Made by a program: the position numbers and the translations under genes
Source: Salmonella enterica subsp. arizonae
GTDB lineage: Bacteria > Pseudomonadota > Gammaproteobacteria > Enterobacterales > Enterobacteriaceae
NCBI RefSeq assembly: GCF_008692845.1
Contig: NZ_VXJW01000008.1
Location: 107,828 to 171,827 of the forward strand
DNA length: 64,000 nucleotides
Reading direction: 5' to 3'
The notes under the pieces: model-generated
What the model was told of the DNA's origin: nothing
What the model saw: only the letters and a program-made list of their open reading frames with translations
The model's database searches: none
Part shown: piece by piece, positions 53,411 through 64,000 of the stretch
How the letters are laid out: the number at the start of each line of letters is the position of its first letter
How positions within the stretch are numbered: position 1 is the first letter of the stretch

Positions 53411-54016
53411 AATAATTCCCCCTTCAACACGTTTGAAATGACCTAACTTTTTCGTGTAACAGTAAACTTCCGCACTGGAAGTACGGATCACGAGTACATC
53501 TCCGATCCCGATACGGCCCAGCAATGCTCGCGGCGAGTCACTGCTACCGATAACAAAACGCAACGGCCAACACAGCGTTTTCGGCCTGCCGCCACCGACT
53601 GCGGGCAGTTCAGGAAGATGCTCAAACCACAGGCCGCCCCGATCGCTCATAATGTGCAACAATTTCCCTTCCGGTAGCGCGCTTCCCGGCACGGGGTTCT
53701 CTACACATAAACGCCGATAGGACAAATGCGGCACGGGCAATTCAAATGGCCGCTCTGTCGCAGCGAGCCAGGGAACGATCAGGTGCTCAGCACCGGCAGA
53801 AACCGCCGCCCCCGCGAGAGCGGGAGAAACATGCTCAAGCCAGTCCCCTGGTTTAATCCAGGCCGACCAACGTTTTTCTGAATCGCTCAACCGAACCCAC
53901 ATTCCCTGTCGCGACGGATATTCCAGCGTCACTTCCTGGCCATTGCGCTGGCATTCTGCCGCGGTTTGAGTCAGGAGCCATTCGCGGCGATCAATCTGTC
54001 TCACACGCAATGACAT
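53105..54016 (-). CDS. spaO: T3SS-1 sorting-platform protein SpaO (SctQ)
   Basis: 303-aa core protein of the cytoplasmic sorting complex, with two C-terminal SPOA domains (about 145-215 and 230-300). It binds OrgA and OrgB-InvC. An internal start at 53410 gives a second, short product (see separate entry). Confidence 0.96.
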   Translation of the reverse strand: MSLRVRQIDRREWLLTQTAAECQRNGQEVTLEYPSRQGMWVRLSDSEKRWSAWIKPGDWLEHVSPALAGAAVSAGAEHLIVPWLAATERPFELPVPHLSYRRLCVENPVPGSALPEGKLLHIMSDRGGLWFEHLPELPAVGGGRPKTLCWPLRFVIGSSDSPRALLGRIGIGDVLVIRTSSAEVYCYTKKLGHFKRVEGGIIVETLDIQHIEEEKNETETAEILPGLSQLPVKLEFVLYRKQVTLADLETIGQQQLLSLPINAECNVEIMANGVLLGNGELVQMNDTLGVEIHKWLSESGNGE

Positions 54017-55023
54017 CAGGCGTCATCCTCCTCGCCAGATTGCTGTCCGTGCTGTTGCTGCTGCGGATTTTGCTGATCATCTCGCGTCAGGTGCCAGCGC
54101 TGGGGGTTACCGTTTTGCCATTGATCGTGCAAGCGATGCTCAACCTGCGTATTTGACGGTATTAACGAAAACTCCCCTACCTGCCGCGCCTGAATATTGA
54201 CGGAGTAGTCATTTCCCCAGCGCTGGAAGCGGTAAGTCAACGAGCTATCCTCTCCTTTCACGCCATCGGCGGTCGGAAAAATAGTCATCATCGGCTTTGA
54301 TTGCGCCGCTAAAGGCATTTTTTCATCGCCGCCGGATAATTGGCTAAGATCGGCGATAGTTGTTGGTTGCAGGGGAACCTGAGAAGCCTCTTTGATCTTT
54401 TTATGCTCTTTATCATCAAACTTACTGGTATTCGCCGCGGCCATTCGGGAAGGTGCGACGTCTCGCGCCAGCAGCGCGCCCTCTTTACGAACGCCTTCGC
54501 CCGCGATGACTTTATTATCCCCAGGTAATACCTTAATATTATCGTCAGTGCGTTCCGCGGCTTTATCCGCTAATTCACTGAGGGATTCGACAGCTTTTAA
54601 ATCAGCAGATAATTTTTTACCGCTTACGCCCTCTAACTGCCTATTTTTAGACGATTGCAGTGCTGCGAATTTATCCACTGCTTCCGTAGAGACCAAACCA
54701 ACGGATTTTTCAGCAGTAACTTTCAATAGTTTCTCAGCAATCCTGAGTTCGCCTTTCACATTATGATGTAGGCCAGAAACGCTGCCATTGTGCTGTTCTG
54801 ATTTCGCTGGCGCGCCATGCCGTAATGCCGCCAGTAAAAGCGGTAATGCCGTTTCCTTATGCATCATGAAAGTATCGCCGTACTCGCGATCTTTTTTATC
54901 ATCGGAATATTCTGTTTTATGTTTTTCTACCGCTTTTTTTAATGCTTCTGATAAACCGCCGACCTCGTCCTGCTGCGGCAGTAAAATGTTTCCGGATGAA
55001 CTGACAGCTGACACATCGCCCAT
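54016..55023 (-). CDS. invJ: T3SS-1 needle-length regulator InvJ (SpaN, SctP)
   Basis: 335-aa secreted protein that controls needle length and the switch from needle to translocator secretion. It is hydrophilic and lacks cysteine, and the C-terminal Q/N-rich tail (D-D-Q-Q-N-P-Q-Q-Q-Q-H) is typical. The C-terminal 130 residues are the most conserved, the middle varies. The ATG at 55023 overlaps the invI stop by one base. Confidence 0.94.
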   Translation of the reverse strand: MGDVSAVSSSGNILLPQQDEVGGLSEALKKAVEKHKTEYSDDKKDREYGDTFMMHKETALPLLLAALRHGAPAKSEQHNGSVSGLHHNVKGELRIAEKLLKVTAEKSVGLVSTEAVDKFAALQSSKNRQLEGVSGKKLSADLKAVESLSELADKAAERTDDNIKVLPGDNKVIAGEGVRKEGALLARDVAPSRMAAANTSKFDDKEHKKIKEASQVPLQPTTIADLSQLSGGDEKMPLAAQSKPMMTIFPTADGVKGEDSSLTYRFQRWGNDYSVNIQARQVGEFSLIPSNTQVEHRLHDQWQNGNPQRWHLTRDDQQNPQQQQHGQQSGEEDDA

Positions 55024-55466
55024 TAAATTATCTCCTCTGACTCGGCCTCTTCCTGCTGTATCTCTCGCTGAATATAGAATCTTTTCTGACGAACTATCCA
55101 ACGTTGATAATTACCTTCTTTGCGCAACCAATATTTACTTTTTTCCTGAAACTCTTGAGTTTTCTTTTCCAGTTCGCATCGTTTTTCCTGAATTTGTGTA
55201 ATCTGAAGTTGTAAATCTCTTATCTGCCGACGGACAATAGATTGCCTACGTAATAACGAATAAATTTCCTCACGACTGAGCTGTCTATTTTCTGCACGCA
55301 GCGTATCTAATAGCAATTTCAGACCCGCTATTTGTTCAACGATCGCCTCCTCCTCAGCGTGCAGCATACGGTCCTCATCCTGATAGCGAAGTAATACCGA
55401 CTCACACTGTGAATGAAATACCGTACAGCGCCGCTGTAGCACTTTAATCCTGGTCAGCGAATGCAT
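55023..55466 (-). CDS. invI: T3SS-1 ATPase stalk protein InvI (SpaM, SctO)
   Basis: 147-aa, almost entirely alpha-helical coiled-coil protein of the FliJ/SctO type, rich in Glu, Arg and Gln. It forms the central stalk linking InvC to InvA. It overlaps the end of invC by 23 bases and shares a base with invJ (TAATG). Confidence 0.94.
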   Translation of the reverse strand: MHSLTRIKVLQRRCTVFHSQCESVLLRYQDEDRMLHAEEEAIVEQIAGLKLLLDTLRAENRQLSREEIYSLLRRQSIVRRQIRDLQLQITQIQEKRCELEKKTQEFQEKSKYWLRKEGNYQRWIVRQKRFYIQREIQQEEAESEEII

Positions 55467-56739
55467 TCATACCGCTCAATGTGTCATCAAAAGATGAATA
55501 TTGCGTTACTGGCTGGCATAACCAGGCTTTCAGGCTATCGCGCATTTGCATCGCCCGATCGTTATCAATATTTTCGCCAGGACGATATTCGCCTAAATCA
55601 ATGAAAAGCTGGAGCTCTTCCAGACGCGTCATTAATTTACGCACAGAAGACGCCTGCTTAGCATGTGTCGCCGTTGTGACTTGTCCAAAAACGCGGCTTA
55701 CGCTTTTCAGTACATCAATAGCCGGGTAATGCCCCTGCCCTGCCAGCTTTCTGCTCAGATACAGGTGTCCGTCAAGAATAGAGCGAATTTCATCCGCCAT
55801 TGGGTCCGCCTCTTCCTCGCTTTCCAGCAGCACCGTATAAAAGGCGGTAATGCTTCCATCGCCGGTCGCGCCGGGGCGTTCCAGCAGGCGTGGCAAATTA
55901 TCGAATACGGAGGCCGGATAACCGCGTCGAGCCGGACGCTCCCCTGACGCCAAAGCTACGTCTCGCAAAGCGCGCGCATAACGGGTCATAGAATCGATAA
56001 AGAGCACGACCCTTTTTCCCTGGTCACGAAAATATTCCGCTACGGTTGTCGCCAGTTGTGCCGCATTACAGCGATCTACCGAGGGGAAATCGGAGGTGGC
56101 AAAAACCAGCACGCATTTTTCTTTCTTATGCGAGGCGCGCAACATATCCACAAATTCAGTGACTTCACGGCCTCGTTCACCGATAAGACCGATAACAAAG
56201 ACATCCGCCTCTGTTTGCTCGATCAGCATATGCATCAGCATGGTCTTACCACATCCTGCGGAGGCAAAAATGCCCATTCGCTGACCTACGCCACAGGTCA
56301 ATAACCCGTCGATCGCACGCACGCCGGTAATCAGCGGTTCATGGACGCCAACACGCGAGGCGTAAGGAGGCGGTGCGACATCAATAACGCGTTCTTCGCT
56401 AATCGGCGCTACTTCAGTGGTAAAACGCTCAACGATTTTCCCCGTCGGGTCCAATACCGCGCCTAATACCGAATATCCCACCCACGCCGATAACGCGCGC
56501 CCAGTAGGATAAAGCACGACATCGCGGGTCAGCCCCTGGGCATTGCCGATAAGGCTCAGCACGGTGCGTTCCCGTTGTAAGCCAACCACCTGCGCACGCG
56601 CAACGACCTGTTTTTGGTGCCAGCCACGGCGTATTTCACACAGCTCGCCAATAGCTACATCGCGCAACTCCGCCTCAATGATTGGGCCCGTTATTTTTTG
56701 TGGGTAGGCCAGATACTGAAGTAAACGAGGTGTTTTCAT
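55444..56739 (-). CDS. invC: T3SS-1 ATPase InvC (SctN)
   Basis: 431-aa hexameric ATPase, related to the F1 beta subunit and FliI, that strips chaperones from effectors and unfolds them. Walker A is A-S-A-G-C-G-K-T with Lys165; Walker B is [10 protein letters not shown]. Stop and invI start overlap; the start overlaps invB by 4 bases. Confidence 0.97.
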   Translation of the reverse strand: MKTPRLLQYLAYPQKITGPIIEAELRDVAIGELCEIRRGWHQKQVVARAQVVGLQRERTVLSLIGNAQGLTRDVVLYPTGRALSAWVGYSVLGAVLDPTGKIVERFTTEVAPISEERVIDVAPPPYASRVGVHEPLITGVRAIDGLLTCGVGQRMGIFASAGCGKTMLMHMLIEQTEADVFVIGLIGERGREVTEFVDMLRASHKKEKCVLVFATSDFPSVDRCNAAQLATTVAEYFRDQGKRVVLFIDSMTRYARALRDVALASGERPARRGYPASVFDNLPRLLERPGATGDGSITAFYTVLLESEEEADPMADEIRSILDGHLYLSRKLAGQGHYPAIDVLKSVSRVFGQVTTATHAKQASSVRKLMTRLEELQLFIDLGEYRPGENIDNDRAMQMRDSLKAWLCQPVTQYSSFDDTLSGMNAFADQD

Positions 56740-57143
56740 CTCATTAGCGACCGACTAAAAACTTCCAGATAGTTGTAAAATCCATTCAAGGCATTAGAGA
56801 ACTTTTCACCGTCAGATAAAAAATCCGGATGCACTAAGGCCTTAAGCGTTAGTTCCCCATTCTGCTCCCCTAATAGCAATTGCCCGCCGCGGACAAACTG
56901 GCATCCTTCCATTATGGTCATTAAGATTTCATAGGCCCGTTGTTGTAATACCACCATGCTATCAGCACCCAATTGCGCCCAGATCCATACATCATCGTCC
57001 TTGACGCTGATACAAATACTGGGCAATGCAAATAAATCCAGAACAATTGTCGAATGGCTATCTATTCCTCCAATTAGCGAAGGATCGCAACCACTTACTT
57101 CCAGTGCGGAACGAACTAACTCAGCAATATCCAAATGTTGCAT
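56736..57143 (-). CDS. invB: Effector chaperone InvB
   Basis: 135-aa class I chaperone for SipA, SopE, SopE2 and SopA. Small, acidic, with the typical beta-strand core ([14 protein letters not shown]). Lies between invA and invC, the conserved place. Confidence 0.95.
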   Translation of the reverse strand: MQHLDIAELVRSALEVSGCDPSLIGGIDSHSTIVLDLFALPSICISVKDDDVWIWAQLGADSMVVLQQRAYEILMTIMEGCQFVRGGQLLLGEQNGELTLKALVHPDFLSDGEKFSNALNGFYNYLEVFSRSLMR

Positions 57144-57166
57144 AGATCTTTTCCTTAATTAAACCC

Positions 57167-59224
57167 TTATATTGTTTTTATGACATTCACTGACTTGCTA
57201 TCTGCTATCTCACCGAAAGATAAAACCTCCAGATCAGGAAAACGACCTTCAATCATTTTCTTAATAAATCGACGGACATCGACAGACGTAAGGAGGACAA
57301 GGTCTTTATGTGCAATCAATAAATCATCCAGCTTAAGTGTAATGAGATCCATCAAATTAGCGGAGGCTTCCGGTTCAAGGCTGAGGAAGGTACTGCCAGA
57401 GGTCTGACGGATCCCTTTGCGAATAACATCCTCAACTTCAGCAGATACCATTACTGCTCGTAATTCACCACCATTGGCGAATTTATGGCAGATATAACGC
57501 GCCATAGCTCCACGAATATGTTCCACCAGGTTAATGACGTCTTTTTCTCTTGGCGCCCATAATGCGAGCGCTTCCATAATTAATTTCATATTACGCACGG
57601 AAACACGTTCACTTAACAGGCGCTGCAAAACTTCCGATATACGTTGCACGGTAGCATGTCTGAGCACTTCTTTAAGTAAATCAGGAAATTTTGCCTCCAA
57701 CTGATCCAGCATATGTTTTGTTTCCTGAATACCGAAATATTCATTGACGTTGCGCGCCAGTGTCACCGCCAGACAGTGGTAGAGCTCGTCAAGCGCGTTC
57801 CGCAGCACATAACCAAGCTCACGAAGCTTTTCCCCTTCTTCATGCGTCACCCAGAAATACTGACTGCTACCTTGCTGATGGGTAGTTGGATTAATGCCAA
57901 AGGAAACGACTTCATCCGAATAATTTACCACTCGCATCAAATCAAAATAGACCGTAAATTGTTCAACACGGATCTCATTAATCAACAATACAATGCTGTT
58001 ATCGTCCAGCCCCTCACCATCGCGTAACAATACTTCCGGCAGGCGCACACCATAGTCAATAAAGAACTGACTGCGTAGACGATCCGCAAGCTGTGCTTTT
58101 TCCAGATCTTCACGTCGACTCTTCGGCACAAGTAATATCAGTGGTACGGTCTCTGTAGAAACTTTATCGAGATCGCCAATCAGTCCTAACGACGTCCCTT
58201 CCTTTTCCTCAATACTGAGCGGCTGCTCGCCTTTGCTGGTTTTAGGCGTGCCTGCGCTACGTTTTGCTTCACGGAATTTAAAATAGAAGAGTACGCTTAA
58301 AACCACCGACAGAATGACAAAAACCGGCAGCGGAAATCCTGGCAGGGTTCCCATTGAAATGGTCAGAATAGCCGTAACAACCAAAACAAATGGGTTGTTC
58401 AACAGTTGCGTCATAATATTCCGGCCCATATTATCGCTATCGCCATTTACGCGAGTCACGATAAAACCGGCACTAATCGCAATTAACAGTGCAGGGATCT
58501 GGGCGACAAGACCATCGCCGATGGTCAGCATAGTATAAGTAGACAGAGCGGAGGATAAATCCATCCCATGGCGGGTCATCCCCACCGAAATACCGCCAAT
58601 AAAGTTCACAAAGATGATAATGATACCGGCAATGGCGTCACCTTTGATAAACTTCATCGCACCGTCAAAGGAACCGTAAAGCTGACTTTCCCTTTCCAGT
58701 ACGCTTCGCCGTTCGCGTGCGGCATCCGCATCAATAATACCGGCCTTCAAATCGGCATCTATACTCATTTGTTTACCGGGCATACCATCCAGAGAAAAAC
58801 GTGCCGCGACTTCCGCGACGCGTTCTGAACCTTTGGTAATAACGATAAACTGAACCACAGTGACAATAGAGAAGACAACAAAACCCACCGCCAGGCTATC
58901 GCCAATAACAAATTGCCCGAACGTGGCGATAATTTCCCCGGCATCGGCCTCGATCAAGATAAGACGGCTGGTACTGATCGATAATGCCAGACGAAAGAGT
59001 GTTGTTATTAACAATACCGCAGGAAACGTTGAAAAACTGAGGATTCTGTCAATATAGAACGACCCCATAAACACCAATATCGCCAGTACGATATTCAGCG
59101 CGATCAGGAAATCAACCAGATAGGTAGGTAATGGAATGACGAACATAGAAATGATCATCACCATTAGTACCAGGATCAGTAATTCGGGTCGTAAACGAGC
59201 ACTGTTAAGTAGAGAAAGCAGCAC
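57167..59224 (-). CDS. invA: T3SS-1 major export apparatus protein InvA (SctV)
   Basis: 685-aa export-gate protein of the FlhA/SctV family. The N-terminal ~330 residues hold about eight membrane helices and the cytoplasmic loop with R-E-R-R-S-V-L-E-R-E-S-Q-L. The C-terminal cytoplasmic domain forms a nonameric ring that receives chaperone-substrate complexes. Length equals S. Typhimurium InvA, a common genus marker. Confidence 0.97.
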   Translation of the reverse strand: MLLSLLNSARLRPELLILVLMVMIISMFVIPLPTYLVDFLIALNIVLAILVFMGSFYIDRILSFSTFPAVLLITTLFRLALSISTSRLILIEADAGEIIATFGQFVIGDSLAVGFVVFSIVTVVQFIVITKGSERVAEVAARFSLDGMPGKQMSIDADLKAGIIDADAARERRSVLERESQLYGSFDGAMKFIKGDAIAGIIIIFVNFIGGISVGMTRHGMDLSSALSTYTMLTIGDGLVAQIPALLIAISAGFIVTRVNGDSDNMGRNIMTQLLNNPFVLVVTAILTISMGTLPGFPLPVFVILSVVLSVLFYFKFREAKRSAGTPKTSKGEQPLSIEEKEGTSLGLIGDLDKVSTETVPLILLVPKSRREDLEKAQLADRLRSQFFIDYGVRLPEVLLRDGEGLDDNSIVLLINEIRVEQFTVYFDLMRVVNYSDEVVSFGINPTTHQQGSSQYFWVTHEEGEKLRELGYVLRNALDELYHCLAVTLARNVNEYFGIQETKHMLDQLEAKFPDLLKEVLRHATVQRISEVLQRLLSERVSVRNMKLIMEALALWAPREKDVINLVEHIRGAMARYICHKFANGGELRAVMVSAEVEDVIRKGIRQTSGSTFLSLEPEASANLMDLITLKLDDLLIAHKDLVLLTSVDVRRFIKKMIEGRFPDLEVLSFGEIADSKSVNVIKTI

Positions 59225-59248
59225 TATAGGTATCCTGTTAATATTAAA

Positions 59249-62051
<2,803 letters not shown>

Positions 62052-62055
<4 letters not shown>

Positions 62056-62801
62056 TTGTCTGCCAATTGAATGATATTTGATAATTTCCGCGGCGAAACG
62101 CCGATCAGCTCTTTGATTTCATTAGAAAAATGTGAAGGCGATGAGTAACCATTATTGACGGCCAATTGGGTGATATTCGCGTGTCCTTCTACGCTATTCA
62201 GCAGCGATTGCGCCATACGCCAGTTTCGTAATTCACTCTTTGCTTTTCCGCCTAACGCCCTGCTGCACAAACGACGGAAATGGGTATAAGAAACACCATA
62301 GTCTTCTCCTAACATTCTCATCGTACTGCCGCTGGTTGACTGGGCGAGTAAATAGCCGACCAACCAGTAACTCTCGCTTTTTCGTAAAAGCGTTAATACC
62401 TTGTTGAAATCCGGAGAGGGCGTAATAATTTGCTGCAAGAACCAATACTCGCAACGTTTACGATCTTGCCAAATAGCGCGAAACTCAGGGCTCAGCAAAA
62501 CCCATTTATTGGGTTCAGCATATGTCGTATTCATTAGTCCTGCGCCATCAATAAACGCCAGTAATTTACTGAGTACTTCGATTTTTAACGGTCGGAAAAC
62601 CAGATCTCCTGATACTGGTGCGACAACAGCCTGCTCGATAAAAAGTAGCGCGCCTTCCTGAATCAAGCAGCTTTCATTGTGTCGGCCTTCAGAAAATGAC
62701 ATATGCAGTTTTTGCGCGGAACACGCCTGCATAAACCATGCTTCCGGGCTGCGGACTCTCCGCTTCTCTCCTTCTTTGAGTACTTCCTGTGTATTTAGCA
62801 T
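62052..62801 (-). CDS. invF: AraC-type activator InvF
   Basis: 249-aa activator that with SicA turns on sic/sip and distant effector genes. The C-terminal AraC-type HTH region (about 145-245) has M-R-M-L-G-E-D-Y-G-V-S and Y-S-S-P-S-H-F-S-N-E. I use the ATG at 62801; the ribosome site is weak, and older annotations of the S. Typhimurium gene start about 33 codons later at M-S-F-S-E. First gene of the inv/spa operon. Confidence 0.92.
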
Positions 62802-63159
62802 AGTTGTCAGCACCAGTTAAAAATCATTTTAGTATGCAAACAATACCGGGAACGAGTGGCAAAATCCTGATGCAATCATTATGAATCTGATGCTACTCGC
62901 TAATTAAATTGACCAACTCGCACAGTGCCTGATTATTTAAAATAGAAAATCAGCTCAGAGTATATAAATACTGGCTTATTGTTCCGCAGCAGCAAAAAAA
63001 TCAGATAAAGTCATTGAAATGGAAAATTAACTATTTATATCAGGAACTTTTTTTGCTAGCATTCCTGAGACGCATGTTCCCCTTATAACTATTGTCAGAT
63101 AGCGTTCTGACAGTTGTATTAAAACATTAAGCCTCATTATTCTGTAGCAGGAGTATAAT
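62802..63159. promoter_or_regulatory. invF-invH divergent promoter region
   Basis: 358 bases, AT-rich, no gene. It should hold the HilA-activated invF promoter and the invH promoter. Individual boxes are not assigned. Confidence 0.6.
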
Positions 63160-63603
63160 ATGAAAAAATTTTATAGCTGTCTTCCTGTCTTTTTACTGAT
63201 CGGCTGTGCCCAGGTACCGCCCCCTTCCTCCGGAAGTAAGCCTGTACAACAGCCTGAAGTTCAAAAAGAGCAACAAGCCAATGCAAATAGTATTGATAAG
63301 TGTATGTCTCTTCCGTACGTACCATCAGACCTTACGGAGAATAAAACATTATCAAACCAAAAATCTGAAAATTCCACATCAAAAAATAATACCATCAGCT
63401 CAAGCGTTTTTTGCGAAAAATATAGACAAACCAAAGAGCAGGCATTCACCTTCTTTCAGGAGTATCCGCAATACATGCGTTCGAAAGAAGATGAAGAGCA
63501 GCTAATGACTGAATTTAAAAAAGTCCTGCTCGAATCCGGAAGTAATAATTTAAGCATATATCAGACTTTACTCACTGCACATAAAAGACTGCAAACCCTA
63601 TAA
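63160..63603 (+). CDS. invH: T3SS-1 secretin pilotin lipoprotein InvH
   Basis: 147-aa outer-membrane lipoprotein that brings InvG to the outer membrane. The lipobox L-L-I-G-C has the acylated Cys at residue 16. The linker is rich in Pro/Ser/Gln/Asn; the helical C-terminal domain (about 85-147) binds InvG. GCAGGAG precedes the ATG. Confidence 0.95.
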   Translation: MKKFYSCLPVFLLIGCAQVPPPSSGSKPVQQPEVQKEQQANANSIDKCMSLPYVPSDLTENKTLSNQKSENSTSKNNTISSSVFCEKYRQTKEQAFTFFQEYPQYMRSKEDEEQLMTEFKKVLLESGSNNLSIYQTLLTAHKRLQTL

Positions 63604-63694
63604 TATCATAATACCGTTAACTGAACTTATCATGATATAATTAAGGCCACATGTTGCATTGTCACATAATAACAATAAAATTATTATAGTGTGG

Positions 63695-63779
63695 TCACTT
63701 TTACGGTTAGCCATTTGTCTCTTACATTGCATTTATCAAACTGCTTTTTGATACAGCAGCGCCTCGCTGCTGCTTTTTT
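63695..63779 (+). ncRNA. invR: InvR small regulatory RNA
   Basis: InvR is an ~80-nucleotide HilD-activated, Hfq-binding RNA encoded next to invH that represses ompD in S. Typhimurium. Here the same position holds a TATTAT/TATAGT -10-like box (63682-63690), a transcript of about 83 bases and a strong terminator GCAGCAGCG-CCT-CGCTGCTGC-TTTTTT at its end. The transcript start is estimated from the -10. Confidence 0.75.
63753..63779 (+). terminator. Rho-independent terminator of invR
   Basis: CAGCAGCG/CGCTGCTG stem with a short loop followed by CTTTTTT. Confidence 0.9.
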
Positions 63780-63841
63780 ATTTGCAATAAAGAAGCGTTT
63801 TTCCAGCATTTGTAACTGCTGTGATGAACCCCGCACACGTG

Positions 63842-63953
63842 GCAGAGTGTGACCACCGGATAATGCGCTCTGCGTTTCCCGATTATCGGGAACCGTTCAG
63901 GGAGTCTGACATCAGGAGCGCGGTAGCCTTCCTGAGAAACTCCCGGTTCACAC
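63842..63953. other. Unassigned segment with multi-stem RNA-like fold
   Basis: Nested complementary blocks: GTGTG (63847-63851) with CACAC (63949-63953); AACCG (63891-63895) with CGGTT (63944-63948); GGAGT (63901-63905) with ACTCC (63939-63943); TCAGGA (63912-63917) with TCCTGA (63930-63935); side hairpin CCCGA/TCGGG (63878-63890). GCAGAG/CTCTGC (63842-63873) is an alternative pairing. No ORF is seen before the window ends. Could be the leader of a mobile element (retron or group II intron type) or another structured RNA. Confidence 0.4.
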
Positions 63954-64000
63954 GCATAACTCAGGATCTTGCTGGAGAGAGTAACCCAGTGATTTTGCCC

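Noticed and set aside
54016..55101. Longer invJ reading frame starting at 55101
   Set aside because: The additional 26 codons lie inside invI; the ATG at 55023 matches the known InvJ N-terminus.

Overview
The window is a chromosomal segment of a Salmonella. It starts inside the sorbitol (srl/gut) operon, crosses the nitric-oxide reductase and formate-hydrogenlyase genes in the order found in the enteric backbone, and then enters Salmonella Pathogenicity Island 1 (SPI-1) at the expected junction after fhlA-ygbA. The sitABCD genes and a complete prg/org, sic/sip and inv/spa type III secretion system (T3SS-1) identify the genus.

Layout. 1-4361: srlE (first codons missing), srlB, srlD, gutM, srlR, gutQ. 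4358-8633: norR divergent from norVW, with three NorR half-site pairs and a sigma-54 promoter between them. 8731-11651: hypF and hydN. 11843-19726: hycI to hycA (formate hydrogenlyase). 19936-23677: hypABCDE (NiFe-hydrogenase maturation). 23824-25902: fhlA, the formate activator. 25978-26322: ygbA. 26504-29935: sitABCD (Mn/Fe uptake, with a MntR box). 30217-63603: SPI-1 proper, in the order sprB, hilC, orgC-orgB-orgA-prgK-prgJ-prgI-prgH, hilD, hilA-iagB, sptP(pseudo)-sicP-ORF-iacP-sipA-sipD-sipC-sipB-sicA, spaS-R-Q-P-O-invJ-invI-invC-B-A-E-G-F, then invH. The invR small RNA follows at about 63695-63779, and an unassigned, strongly foldable segment lies at the window edge.

How it works together. 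HilC, HilD and HilA form the activation cascade. HilA drives prg/org and inv/spa, and InvF with SicA drives the sic/sip effector operon. PrgHK-InvG form the base rings, SpaPQRS-InvA the export gate, OrgAB-SpaO-InvC-InvI the cytoplasmic sorting and ATPase complex, PrgIJ the needle and rod, and SipBCD the translocon. The upstream backbone is an anaerobic metabolism block: FhlA and sigma-54 control hyc/hyp, and NorR and sigma-54 control norVW.

Distinctive points. avrA, which lies between sitD and sprB in S. Typhimurium, is absent. sptP is broken: only the secretion/chaperone region and the GAP domain remain open, and the tyrosine-phosphatase domain is a frameshifted, truncated remnant. SipA lacks about 14 residues of its DNS-type repeat. 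Sip/Spt proteins differ noticeably from the S. Typhimurium sequences I remember, while backbone proteins are near-identical to E. coli/Salmonella. This combination suggests a lineage outside the common S. enterica subsp. enterica serovars. S. bongori is my leading guess, with a deep-branching subspecies such as arizonae as the alternative; I could not test this. REP/BIME repeats occur in five intergenic spaces of the backbone and I saw none after ygbA, which marks the island boundary. I did not find a wholly new system; the best candidates for new biology are the GAP-only SptP, the structured segment at the right edge and the small conserved ORF between sicP and iacP.
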